Made by a program: the position numbers and the translations under genes
The notes under the pieces: model-generated
Told to the model about the DNA's origin: nothing
What the model saw: only the letters and a program-made list of their open reading frames with translations
The model's database searches: none
Part shown: positions 13,526 through 25,362 of the stretch, piece by piece
How positions within the stretch are numbered: the stretch's first letter is position 1
Layout: each line of letters opens with the position of its first letter
From: Cryptomeria japonica
Taxonomy: Eukaryota > Streptophyta > Pinopsida > Cupressales > Cupressaceae
Direction: 5' to 3'
Length of the DNA stretch: 64,000 bases
Assembly: GCF_030272615.1 (NCBI RefSeq)
Contig: NC_081415.1
Location: forward strand, 600,925,644 to 600,989,643

Positions 13526-14337
13526 TGTTAGCACCCCCACAATTTTTCATTTAGAGTGCTCAAGCTTGCGGGTTGCCTTTTGGTGTCTTTATTTCTTTCG
13601 GGTCCTTTGTACCTTTTTGTTTTGAACCAAAGTCATTGAACTTTTAAAAACAATTCAAAGGTTCAAGGTTCAAGGCGCGTTTTAGGAAAATGTCTTTGGC
13701 GGCCTTTATCTCCACTAAAGCAAGCGCGTTATTGTTATGCGTTTTGAACTTTGAACCCGTGAACCTTTTTGGTTCAAGGTTCAAAACATCTTTTTGTGAG
13801 TCACGGCTATGTAATGATGCTTAACGAGTGGGTGTCAATATGTTTTAAGTTGGCTTTGAACTTGAACCTTGAACCAATTGTCTTTTCGGTTCAAAGGTTC
13901 AAAGTTCTTGCTTGTTAGTAACGGTTATTGCTCGTTCCCGGTATTGTTCTGAGCCACTAGTTTGTTGTTGTTCTTCCCGGATGAACTGGAACCATTGAAC
14001 TCTTTATAAGATGGTTCAAGGTTCATAAGGTTCACTTCAAGTTGATTCTAAGACATTGTTAACACTGAAAGCAGCGTAGCAACAAGGAATATTCCCAGTA
14101 TCTAACAATTTAAAATTCTAAATTTGGAAAGTAATCATGAGAACATTAACTATTTGTGCGAAAGTGATGGCCAATTAAGAAGGTGTCAGATTTTTGGTCA
14201 TTTCGCTGTTACTTCACATGCTTAAGTGAATTATTATGAAGTGTGTGTGGTTTTCTTGGTACTTTCCTATCTATTTAAAGGGGATATATGAATTCATTTC
14301 CATAATTTGTAAGGGTTGCAGCTGCTATAATTGAGCA
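13526..14337 (+). repeat. 5' LTR of element C
   Basis: Begins TGTTAGCACCCCCACAATTT exactly where the match of A to E breaks, and ends ATTGAGCA at 14337. A possible primer site TGGAGGCGCC starts at 14341. The LTR is marked by eleven GGTTCAA words, seven direct (13660, 13667, 13771, 13778, 13888, 13896, 14013) and four inverted (13622, 13751, 13862, 13869), arranged so that they can form hairpins. TATTTAAAGGGG near 14272-14283 is a TATA-like site. The 3' LTR of C is not in the window, so the boundary is inferred from one side only. Confidence 0.65.
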
Positions 14338-14544
14338 AATTGGAGGCGCCAAAGGTAAATTCAACTCTACTTTCCTAAGAAGGTTTCCAGATTCATGGTG
14401 GTAATGGGTAAGTTCAGACGATTCTCCTATGCTGTATTTCTTTAGTTCAGAGGATTTATCAGTATAGGAAGAAAATCTTTAGCTTGTTGGAGTAGAATTC
14501 TACCATGTTTTAGAATTGCTTGATTAAAAATATAGATAGGCAAT

Positions 14545-16108
14545 ATGAGGTTGGTATTGCCGAAGCTTGGCCGGACTTCATATTTAGTGAGCATATTACC
14601 AGAGCTAGATGATACTTCCTTGGCTCACGCCAATCTAGAGGATTTCCTAGAAAGAACCAAGAACCCTCAACCTGGTTCAATGATGGAGAAAATAGTGAGA
14701 ACTGGTCTCGTTGAAGCCGTTGCATTTCCACCTATTGCGCCATGTCCAGATTTGGTGATAACCTGCATGAATAGGTATGATGCAGATAATAGATGCATAA
14801 GAACTAATAATGGTGAGCTGCTAGTTGGTATCAACAGGGAAATAGTAATGGCGGCGATGGGAATCCCACACCATGAATCCTATCAGGATTGGTCTGTTGG
14901 GATCTCATACGCCTTCTTCATAGAGAAAAAAGAGTATGTATAGGAGTGTAATTGCAAGAAACTGGCTCCTTAAAGTTCAAAAAGGAGGGTCACAACTGCC
15001 AAAGCCCCTAACTAGAGAGCACTTCATCATAGAAGTGCGAGACATTGTTATACTACTGAATAGGCTAAAACAAAACTCACACTCCTTTTACTAGGAAGAT
15101 TGGATATATTTTTACATTCAGGTGTTGTTATCTGGTGATAAATATCTTGATTGGGCCCAGGTTATTGCAAAGAAACTCCATGAAGGTTTGAGTAACTTTG
15201 TAGGTATGTCTATTTTTTATATGTCCTCTTATCTTTTCTACATACTAGCTTGTACTAGAGATTGACCTGGTTTACTCAATAAACCCTAGGTGGATGGCAT
15301 GAAGGTGTATGATTACTACCCTTTGTTACAACAACAGAAACATGTAGAACATATTTCTAGATGGAATGGTGTCTTCATAGGGAGACTTGCTTTTGAACTT
15401 CAGGGTGATGTGAACAAGAGGATGTTAGTCGAAGCAATGGAGTTAATAAGTATATACAACAACTTCTTCATCCAATTTCCCAAGTTCACCTATCTTTGAG
15501 TAGGTGGTTTCGAGGGCAAACCATTCAAGGTACCAAGGTATGCCTTCGACAGCTATGTACTTATAGAGGTGAGCAAGTAATTAACTCATATTGATAAAAG
15601 ATTGGGAGCAAAAGGTGAATCTGGAGTTGCCTTTCCTATTGAACTTGGATACTACAGTTGTAATTCAGTATCTGATGCTTTAAATTTGGAATTGGAAGTT
15701 AAAAGAATGAACCTGCAGCCCTATGTTTCTAGACGTAGGTTTGATAGTAGAGGTTATGATGTGGAAAATCTAAATGTGGATGACCATTTCCATCATGAGC
15801 CCTAGTTGGAAGATTACTGGGAGAATTGCAGTGATGAATATGAGGTGAAAAGGAGATTGTGGTAAAGACTTACTCTGCAACAGATAGTCACCATGAAGCT
15901 TCCTATCAATGTATCCGAAGTTCAGGAGGAAACATGGGAAGATATTCTGGATCCAAAATTCAGCAAGGAAGTTCAAGGAAAGCCAATCCCTAAGATTGAT
16001 TGGAATAAAAAGGAAGAAGATAACGTTCAAGCTAAAATTTCAATGTTGTTAGGAGAACTGAGAAGTCGTTGAGAGACCAAAAATTTAAGAAAGGATCGCT
16101 CATATCCT
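14545..16108 (+). pseudogene. Accessory ORF of element C, N-terminal part
   Basis: A degenerate long frame begins at MRLVLPKLGRTSYLVSILPE. It continues through PPIAPCPDLVITCMNRYDAD and AAMGIPHHESYQDWSVG, then after several stops and frameshifts through YYPLLQQQKHVEHISRWNG and LGAKGESGVAFPIELGYYS. It is neither gag nor pol by any motif I know. A GTATGT...CCCTAG segment at 15204-15289 looks like a short intron, but joining it does not keep the frame. The frame is cut at 16108 by insertion of element D and resumes at 23877. It lies directly after the LTR and possible primer site, the place of ORF1 in Ogre-type elements. Function unknown. Confidence 0.6.
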
Positions 16109-17247
16109 TGATGAATACTAAGAGGGGGGGGGGCTGAATTAGTATGCCAAAAATCTTTGCACTAAAACACTTACACAGTCTAAAGCTAAACCAGTAAAGC
16201 AGTCTGACAATCAAACCAATTACCACACATACAAACCAAAATGTGAATAAAACATTCACCCACAAAAGCAATACAACCATAACACCAGATATTTGACATG
16301 GAAACCCAACTGGGAAAAACCATGGTGAGATGGAACTCACAAGTCACTATCTGTAGAATAGAAACCAGACCGGTTAAGGTCTTACAATGTTCTTCACCAA
16401 AACAGATCCTATTAGGAATCTCAATCTCTGTTAGGAGATAAGTCCGATTAAAGACTACCTTGTTAGAGGATTTTAGATTCACATGTGTGAACCACCTTGT
16501 TAGAGGATTTTACAAAGGCTTTGAGGCCTACTCGGTTAGGGGCTACTGACTTGTTAAAGATGTGAGTAATCAACAAGTGTTTGATCTATCTAATAGCACA
16601 AGTTGTTGGTTAGATCCAGTATTGCTCACAGCTAATGCATTCCAACATTACTTCAGTCTTCTCTATCTCTCTCTTAGTTACAACTCAATCTTCTCAGATA
16701 AGATCGCTCTTCCAACAACTCAACATCCACCTTAAACCCTAGCTCAACATTAGCCCTTTTCACAACAACCTAAAACCCTAGACATGATGTCCCTTTTAAA
16801 GGAATCTGATTTCATGTTGGTCCAATAGGATTTCTTTACAATTTCCTAGGTTCAATGAACCTAGACATACTTAGTAACACGACACAGGAATCACCGTCAA
16901 TGTGTCGGCACCACCAAACAATCGATGGATTGGTAACTCATCATAGAGTATTACTGGTTCATACAAAATACCGGTTGCCGGTTTGACAAAAATGAAGACT
17001 AGTAAGAATATGTTGTGCCGCTTTGCTTCCTCATACTGCTTGTGATCTGCGAACCGCTTGGGGTCGACATGTCGCTTCAGACCGGGAAACACATTCTGCA
17101 AAATCACTACTAGTCTAAAGACTAGAATACAACATACCAGTTGGAACAAATACCGGTTGAGAATGAGCTCATACATATAAAGGGGATCTCAATACAAGTG
17201 TGTGTCCATCAATGACAATCACAACATAAACATCAAAAATGCCAACA
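16109..17247 (-). repeat. 3' LTR of element D (1139 bp)
   Basis: Matches 22701-23876 along its length. In element orientation it starts TGTTGGCATTTTTGATG and ends TTAGTATTCATCA. It has a G-run near 16124-16133 and carries ACCGGT at 16369, 16970 and 17152. Relative to the other LTR it lacks two small tandem duplications (near 22960-22980 and 23550-23575), so those arose in the 5' copy after insertion. Confidence 0.93.
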
Positions 17248-17799
17248 ATCTCCCCCTTTGGCATTGATGGCAACACTTAGGAAAATAAAATTTTGACATC
17301 TAAGTGTTTTACAACAAAAACTTGCCATTAACAAAATTGCTCCCCCTAAGCATATACACTATCCCTTAATCAACAAAGTGTATAGCAATTTTGCATTCAG
17401 AGCATAATCATCAAAGCATATAGCATATATCACAACATATATCAAAATTTGAAAACAGATACTTCTCCCTCTGATATACTTCTCCCCCTGATATATCAAA
17501 ATTTCATAATTTACTTCTCCCCCTTTGCCAACAATGACAATGTACTGCTGAAAAAAAAACATGTTTCCATGTATATATAAAAGAGTTTATGACAATAATG
17601 AATAATACTTGTCAAAAACCGCTTTGTAGTCCTGCAAAAATTGTTTCATGGAAAGAGACCAGGACTCAAGTAGGGAGGTCGCCACTTCCTTCTCTGTCTG
17701 CATTTGTGATACCTGTTCCTCCATGGCATCTATTGTGCTCAGTTCTTGGGTGACTGTCAGAGCATCCAGGTTCAGATAGCATTTCTGGAGAATTTGCAG

Positions 17800-20700
17800 T
17801 CATGGAAGTAATACCAGTTGAAGCTCCTGCAAATCCCTAGACCTTGTGCTGATCTCTTGCTCTATCTTGGCTGACTGGATCTGGAACCGGTGAACGATTT
17901 GCCCATATGCTGCAAAGGAGTCATAAGGAGTTTTGAATGTGCTTAAGTAGGACTGTAAGTCCATTTGAAGTTGTTGCTTCTTGGCTAGCACATCATCACA
18001 GAATAGATGAGGTTGATAGATTTTGCTGAGTATCAAGTTTCCCTCATCCAAGGCACTCCTTATGTCCTTTTGATCCTTTAACAGCTCAGTCCTAAGCTCA
18101 TTTAATTTCTTCACAAGAGCAACATTAAGAGCCTTTTGGTGCTCTTTCTTTACATTGGCCTCTGCTGCTTCTTCTAGAACCTGCACCTGATCATCCACTA
18201 AAGTACACAGAAGTTTGAGTTGTGCTAGTGATGAATCAGTGTCAGGAAGATTAGTACCAGGGATTAAACTGGTAAGTGTGTCTACAACTGCCTGAATGAT
18301 GTCCTGTTCCTTTTTCCTATGAATAACCTCAAGGCGTTCTTGAGCAACCTTGATGCTCTGCATAAGCTCCAACTCACTCGTAGATTGGAGATTGATAGGA
18401 CTAGAAAGATCAACCAGGGAGGGTTGACTTCCGGTTGCCTTCAGAGTCTCCACCTGAGAGCTTTTGGCCGCTTCTTGTTCCTTGGCTTCTTCAGCTTTCT
18501 TCTTTTCCGCTTCTCTTCTCTTCTCTTCTTCCTTGTCTTCCTCTGCCTTTTTCTTCTCCTCTGCTCTCCTCTTCTACTCTTCCTTTTCTTCTTCTTCCCT
18601 CTTCTTCTTCTCTTCCTCTTCCCTTTTCTTCTTCTCTTCCTCTTCCTTCTTCTTCTTCTCCTCTTCTTTCTTTTTCTTTTCTTCCTCTTCCTTCTTTCTC
18701 TTTTCTTCTTCTTCCTTCTTCTTCTTTTCTTCCTTGTCCTCTTCTTCTTTCTTCTTCCTTTCTTCTACTTGCTTCTTCTTCTCTTCATCTTTTCTTTTCT
18801 CCTCTTCCTCTTTTCTCTTCTCTTCCTCTTTTTCCTGTTTCTCATCTTCATCCTTCTTTTTCTCTTCCTGTTCTTTTGTTGCTTGTTGTGTGTCCACAGC
18901 TTGTTCACCACCCTGATCGGCCTATTGCCCTTGTTCAGTTCCCTCAGAAGGTATGTCCTGAGTGACATCTTCTATATCCAGGGCATCGACATCTATGGTG
19001 TCGATTGGTTCCTCCACCAAGTTTCCTTCCTCATCAAAAACCTCATCCAATTTGGAAATAACCGGTTCCTTTTTTGCTTGGAGGTTGGCCATTCGAGCTT
19101 TGTGAGAGCTGATAGCATGGGCCATGTGTTGATGTGTATCCTTTTCTACATCATCAACTCTCCCTTCCAACAACCAGAGTCTTCTTCTCCTTGTGAAGAA
19201 GAGACCTTTATTTTGATCCAATACATCAAATAATTCTGAATTTGAGAGTTCGGGGAAGTACTGTGCAAAACCTTTCTCCCTAATCTCTTGTTCCTTTTCA
19301 ATGGAAATGCACCATTTGTTATCCAATGCTTTAAATAATGAATTCGGTGTCTGAGATTTAATCTCTGATGGTGACCGGTCATTTTTGCATAAATAAAGAA
19401 TGATTTCCTGCAGTACTTCATCTTTTTCTTCACTATTGAATTCATCATAATAATCAATTAAATCATGAAGTAACTTTCTCCTAATATTCTTTACTGTTCT
19501 TTGACAATGTGTCAAAGGTTTGTAAGAGGAGATATCTATATTTACTGATGCGGATGTTGCAGGTTCATTCTTCTTCACCTTCTTGGTCTGTCTAGCCTTC
19601 TTTGGCTGTTCATCAGACTCAGTTTCTTTGGAGTCCGATTCATTTGCCTTAGTCTTCCTCTTTCTTTCAAAGACTTTTGTTGGTGTTACCTCCGGTTTCT
19701 TCTTTGCCGGCGACCGCTTGGTCACTCTTGGAGTCGCAGTGGTAGTCGGTGCCGATGCTGCAGGCACTGCCTTAGCTTTCTTAGCTGTTGGTTATTTTCC
19801 CTTCTTCACCGATGGTTCTTCAACTGGTGTGATCCTCTCCAAGTAGGTTCTGATTCGCTTAGCCTTTGGATCAAGAAGCGAGGCAATAAGGGTTGAAGCA
19901 TACCCCTCTAGCATGTCAAACATGACCTCATAACCCATAGGCTCCACTTCCTCCATTCTAGGCTCAACAGCCTCCATTAGACATTTGTCCACCTGAATAG
20001 TGAAACAGATGTCATCTTCATACTTCTTCACTATGTCACCTGAGATTCGTACCCTCTGACTCATCTTTCTTCTGAACTCATCAAAGTATTTGTTCAATAC
20101 CTCAGGGTAGCCGGTTCCAATGGCTTGCACACTTTCCTTTATCTGCTTGGTTACCGGTTGGTCAGAGGACCACTAGACATCTCCTACACCAGGAAAGTAG
20201 CCTTGGAAATATAAAAACAACCCTACCAGTAGTTGTCCAAACTTAAATCTCAGTGAATTGTCCTTTTTGATTGCCTTGAGATTTAACAGGAGTTGCCTCT
20301 ACATACCAGTGCATAAGTCAAATGATTTATCCTCTATAATCATCTGGTAAGCGACATTTACCGCTGCAGCAGATACAGAATTAATCCTGCTGGCTGAGAA
20401 TGTTTTGTAGCCTATCACCATGCAGGCGTATTTTACCAGTTCATCCTTGATAGGATTAACTGTCATACCTCATGAATCACTTATCGAACTAGTGAGCTTG
20501 GTCATTTCCGTTTTGCTTACCGTTCTCAGGGCTGGCACTTCCCCCGTGTTGCAGAAACCGGTGACTGCATGAATTGCCTCAGGCGTGATATCATGTGTTC
20601 TCTCTAGGTACATCTTGTCACCATGGACTCTACCTGATGTGATCCTCTGTGAAGTCTTCCAGAAAATACACCGTACTATGGAGTTTCTTCTTCTCTAAGA

Positions 20701-20932
20701 TACTGAACTCTGGTTTGATCCTTTTGTCCTTTCTGCAAAATAGACCTAACTGAATATGAATGGCTAAGGACCCTAGGTCTTCTATCTTGCAATCAATATA
20801 GTCTGAAATTCCTTCTTCGACTATGACTCCAGCTGGAACTTGTGACAAAGCATTATACTTGGACTTCCTCTGAATGAAACTTTCTGACTCAATAGATGTG
20901 CTTGAACTGGTATGAGATGTAGAAGCCATTGT
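17800..20932 (-). pseudogene. Long unknown ORF (ORF2) of element D, about 1040 codons
   Basis: Starts at MASTSHTSSSTSIESESF (about 20932). After one frameshift in 20130-20630, a single frame runs from 20130 to 17800 with only three stops (about 19790, 18920, 18570). Layout: an N-terminal globular region; a basic Ser/Lys/Arg stretch (TPRVTKRSPAKKKPE, QPKKARQTKKVKKNE, about 19580-19740) that looks like nuclear localisation or nucleic-acid-binding sequence; an acidic segment; a long Lys/Glu repeat (18500-18890); and a C-terminal coiled coil (17800-18450). No protease, RT, integrase or known enzyme motif is seen. It follows gag on the same strand where pol would be. Function unknown; a captured host gene or an element-specific protein are both possible. 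Confidence 0.7.
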
Positions 20933-21387
20933 AGAGTATTTTGAGAACACGAAAAATACCTTTCAAACACGAAATTAGGGCTTCCTGATTATGCTTTACT
21001 TCGCTCTCCGTCGGATGCCAAATCACCGCTTTGAGTTCTCCACTACCGCTTGCAAACCATATTTGAATCTCTTTCAAAGCTATCCAATTTCTTGAAATCT
21101 AAGCTCAAATCGCCTTTTCTTCGCTCTGCACTTGAAAACTTTTCTTCGCTCGAAAACAAATAGTGAGAAATGATTTGAAAAATGCATTTATACATGTCTC
21201 TCACCTACCATCATTAATGCTCCTATATTAGGGCGTAAACCCTAATTTGCCTTTTTACCATTTCCGGTCTTCTGCCAAGCGACAGGTGTAGCATACCAGT
21301 TAAGGTCTTTTACCGATGTTAACCGGGGGTTCGAAAGCATTTTGCCATTTGCTCCCCCTAAGCCTTTGAGGCTTAGTTTGTCGGTTC

Positions 21388-22662
21388 TCATATTTCCACA
21401 CTAGGTGCAGAAACCGGTTCCTCCTCCAATAATATTGGTTTCTTCTTCCATGTTTTCTTCATGTCTCCTTGAACTTTTTCAACATCTATTTCTCCTTCCT
21501 GAGTGACCGGTATATCATCAGTTATACTTTTTCTGCTTCTACAGAATCTTGCAATGTGACCTGGTTTGTTGCAGTGATAGCAAACAAGTCCAGGTGTTCT
21601 CCAAGGTCCATTGTACATGTCTCCATTCTTCCTTCTGCATGTTGCAGTAGTGTGATCATGACCATGACAGATCATACAACTTTCTCTCCATCTGGTTGCC
21701 GCTTGATAACCACCACTTCTTGACTGATGATTGAAGACATTAAACCGGTTGTGGTTCCGGTTCATAAAAGATTCAGGACCAGTTCCTTTGGTCCTCTGGG
21801 GATATCTTCCAGTGTTATCCATTACAGACCTTCATTCAAATGCTCTATGCCCAAACTTGTTGCATGCATAACAATGACCATTGAACTTATTGGATCTAGG
21901 TACATTGTTGATAAAATAAGGAAAATTATTGTAGGCTTTTCTCCTACATACATTGGCAGTGTGTCCTTCTTTAAGATAGTTAAAGCAAACAGGTTTGAAT
22001 TTTTGCTTACCTTTTCCTTTGAGTGTTGGTTGCTTCTTTGATGCTTCAGCATTTGTTCCTGAGGATTCTCCTTCCTCATGTCCATAAAAACCAAGACCAT
22101 TGGTATTCTTTGTCGATCTAGATGACTCAAGCTTTTGCTCTAGCTTGACTGTACTTTTGCCAAACTTAGCAAGTATTTCCTTTGACTCAAAGAGTTCTTT
22201 GGAAATAGCAGTGTTTGTCTCCATAAGACTTGCATTTTCAAAGATGGCAATGTTCAGTTCTCCTTGCATGTCTTCTTTTTCCATTCTACTCTCATGAAGG
22301 TGAGCAGTTAGTGCACTAATCTCATGTTTCAACTTGGAGATCTCATGATCTCTGTCTTTTACCAGATCTTCACCTTTTCTTCGGTTCTCAAGCTCTTGAC
22401 TGAACCGAATAGTCAGTCCTTCCAACTCCTTTCTCAGATTGGAGTTTGAATCATTCAGCTTATTCACTTCAGCAATCATAGCTTCCATGTTAGCTTCATC
22501 TTCAGAACTACTTTCAGATAGTTCCATCAGCTTTTCTGCATGTTCTCTTCTTTTTGCTTGAGATGCCTTGTATTTGACCATAAGATCATCATAGGCTTGC
22601 TTAGACTTAGTGAGCCGTTGAGTAAGTTCCCTCAATGTGTATTCCCCCATATCTCTTTCCAA
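21388..22662 (-). pseudogene. Truncated gag of element D with coiled coil and zinc knuckles
   Basis: The frame starts MERDMGEYTLRELTQRLTKS, about 20 bases after the primer site. It runs through a long heptad coiled coil (LSESSSEDEANMEAMIAEV to ESKEILAKFGKSTVKLEQ) and then CX2-CX4HX4C-type knuckles: CFNYLKEGHTANVC, CYACNKFGHRAFE-stop, CMICHGHDHTTATC and CYHCNKPGHIARFC. A TGA replaces the final Cys of the second knuckle at about 21830. The usual N-terminal copia gag domain is missing, so gag starts within what is normally its middle. Three-plus knuckles and the iMet primer site support copia origin. Confidence 0.8.
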
Positions 22663-22685
22663 GTGGTTAAACTTATAGAAAAGTT

Positions 22686-22698
22686 GGCTCTGATACCA
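22686..22698 (-). other. Primer-binding site of element D (tRNA-iMet)
   Basis: On the minus strand TGGTATCAGAGCC lies two bases inside the 5' LTR. It is the standard complement of the plant initiator tRNA-Met 3' end used by copia elements. Confidence 0.93.
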
Positions 22699-22700
22699 AT

Positions 22701-23876
22701 TGATGAATACTAAGAGGGGGGGTGAATTAGTATGCCAAAATTCTTTGCACTAAAACACTTACATAGTGTAAAGATAAACTGGTAAAGCAGTTTGACAATC
22801 AAACCGATTACCACACATACAAACCAAAATACGAATAAAAAATTCACCCACAAAAGCAATAATACCATAACACAAGATATTTGACGTGGAAACCCAACTG
22901 GGAAAAACCACGGTGAGATGGAACTCACAAGTCACTATCTGCAGAATAGAAACCAAACCGGTTAAGGTCAGACCGGTTAAGATCTTACAATGTTCTTCAC
23001 CAGAACAGATCCTGTTAGGAATCTCAATCTCTGTTAGGAGATAAGTCCAATTAAAGACTACCTTGTTAGAGGATTTTAGATTCACATGTGTGAACCACCT
23101 TGTTAGAGGATTTTACAAAGGCTTTTAGGCCTACTCGGTTAGGGGCTACTGACTTGTTAAAGATGTGAGTAATCAACAAGTGTTTGATCTATCTAATAGC
23201 ACAAGCTGCTTGGTTAGATCCAGTATTGCTCATAGCTAATGCATTCCAGCATTACTTCAGTCTTCTCTATCTCTCTCTCAGTTACAACTCGATCTTCTCA
23301 AATAAGATCGCTCTTCCAACAACTCAACATCCACCTTAAACCCTAGCTCAACATTAACCCTTTTTGCAACAACCTAAAACCCTAGACATGATGTCCCTTT
23401 TAAAGGAATCTGATTTCATGTCGGTCCAATAGGATTTCTTTACAATTTCCTAGGTTCAATGAACCTAGACATACTTAGTAACACGACAAAGGAATCATCG
23501 TCAATGTGTCGGCACCGTCAAACAATCGGTGGATTGGTAACTCATCACAAAATGCTGGTTGGTAACTCATCACAGAGTATTACCGGTTCATACAAAATAT
23601 CGGTTGCTGGTTTGACAAAAATGAATACTGGTAAGAATGTGTTGTGCCGCTTTTCTTCCTCGTACCGCTTGTGATCTGCGAACCGCTTAGGGTTGACATG
23701 ATGCTTCAGACCGGGAAACACATTCTGCAAAATCACTACTAGTCTAAAGACTAGAATACAACATACCGGTTGGAACAAATATCGGTTGAGCATGAGCTCA
23801 TACATATAAAGGGGATCTCAATACAAGTGTGTGTCCATCAATGACAATCACAACATAAACATCAAAAATGCCAACA
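22701..23876 (-). repeat. 5' LTR of element D (1176 bp)
   Basis: The counterpart of 16109-17247, longer by two local tandem duplications: ACCGGTTAAG(G/A)TC twice near 22957-22983, and GGTAACTCATCACA twice near 23536-23575. ACCGGT occurs at 22957, 22972, 23582 and 23765. Its outer end CCAACA at 23876 is followed by the target duplication ATCCT. Confidence 0.93.
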
Positions 23877-25362
23877 ATCCTCCCATGAACTAAAAGTTGA
23901 TTCACATTATGTGACTCAAATTCCTATTTCTTCCACTAATGAAATTGTTGATGTTGCAGGTGGTTCAAAGCCAAGTGTTGAAAAAATCCAACCTAGGAGA
24001 TCAAACAAGTCACCATTAGGTTCTATAGCAGCCCGAGTAACTCGGTCAAGGAGCAAGAAAAAGAGTAAAAAGCCAACATTGAGCCAGATTGTTGTGGACC
24101 TGGATCCTAGTGAAGAGGTAGAAGTAATAATGGATCAACAAGATTTAGGTGAGCCTGCGGTGCAGGAAATGGATACAAGTAAAGAAACAGAGAGTGAATT
24201 GGATCCCATGAACACTCTAGTTATTATCAATTCACTAGATACTCAGACTACTCCTCCACCCAAAGAACCTACAAACACATCGCGATGGTTGGAAGTTGTT
24301 GTTGGGAAGAAATGAAGTGTGGTTCCAATTACAATCCCTATAAAAGACATGGTTAGCAAGTGTCTTGGAAAGGTATCCAAGCCGAAAAGACTCAAGACGC
24401 AGACAATGCTTGAGGTGGATGAAGCAACAGGTCATTGGACGATCGAGATAGCCAAGCCTATTCCAGATAGAGACACAGACAAGGCTATCGAGGATGAATT
24501 CACAGTTGAAAAGATTGATCTAGGGGTTTCTTCCTAAGCCGTTGATGTTAAACATTTGGAGTCTTCCATGAAGAGAATGATTTTTAAAACATGGAAGGAC
24601 GATAAGGATAAAAGGGGGTTGAAGCAAATCATCACTCAAATGGTTGAGTACGTCAATGCCATTCATCATCCAAATCCTCAACCCTTGTCACAGGTGGCAA
24701 AATCATTTGATCCCAAATCTCCAACAAATCAAAATATGTTGGATCAAGTCCAAAGAAACATAATGGCCACAGAGATGTTCACTAGCTGGTTGGATCTTAT
24801 AATTCAGCAAGGTTCAAACTATATCGTTAGTCTAGTGAAAGTATATGAAGATTTTGTGACTATTAGCAAAGAATTGGAATTAGAGGTCATTGCCTAGGAG
24901 AAAGAAAGGACCAAATGGGTAGCAGTTCTTGCACAGATGAATGGTATACAAAAATATGGAGTGATGAAGTTCTTGGCTGAGAAACCTGTGGAAAGCCTGG
25001 ATGATAATGTATTATATGTGTCAAGTAAAAACATGGAGTGTCGTAATTCAATTATCAAACAGGGCCACTAAGAATCCACTAAGTTGGTAAAAGGATTAAC
25101 AGATTTAATTGATAAAATGCAAAAGGATCTCAAATGCATTGACATCCAGCTTATGAAAGATGATGTCGAGACAATCGAAGTTGTCACAAAGATGACAGAA
25201 ATATTCCAAGAAAGGATACAACTCATTCAAAAGACAAAGTCTTTGACTACAGAGGACTTCTCAAAAGTAGCCAGGATTGAGTCAATGCTCGCGGTCTGTT
25301 CCGATCATCTGGAAGCGCACAAGGCAAGGGTGACACAAGTGAATATGGACAAGGAAGTTTAG
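23877..25362 (+). pseudogene. Accessory ORF of element C, C-terminal part
   Basis: Continues the frame broken at 16108. A basic stretch (RRSNKSPLGSIAARVTRSRS then KKKSKKPTL) is followed by an acidic segment (DPSEEVEVIMDQQDLGEPAV) and then helical, coiled-coil-like sequence (MVEYVNAIHHPNPQPLSQVA, LIDKMQKDLKCIDIQLMKDD, IFQERIQLIQKTKS). Stops occur at about 24313, 24535, 24896, 25069 and 25360. No enzymatic motif is seen. The basic-acidic-coiled-coil order resembles ORF2 of element D, although the elements belong to different superfamilies. Confidence 0.6.

Larger units (their letters stand above)
16109..23876 (-). mobile_element. Element D: complete non-autonomous copia element with gag and unknown ORF
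   Basis: Two LTRs (16109-17247 and 22701-23876) flank a 5453-bp interior. A perfect target duplication ATCCT lies outside (16104-16108 and 23877-23881). On the minus strand the order is 5' LTR, tRNA-iMet primer site, gag with zinc knuckles, long unknown ORF, polypurine tract (about 17249-17262, CCAAAGGGGGAGA) and 3' LTR. No integrase, RT or RNase H is present, so it must have been copied by a partner. 17263-17799 and 20951-21387 show no coding. It interrupts the accessory ORF of element C, so it is younger than C. Confidence 0.93.

Noticed and set aside
18319-19233. Long Leu/Phe/Ser-rich plus-strand frames that look like membrane proteins
   Set aside because: They are the complement of the (GAA/GAG)n Lys/Glu repeat of ORF2 in element D.
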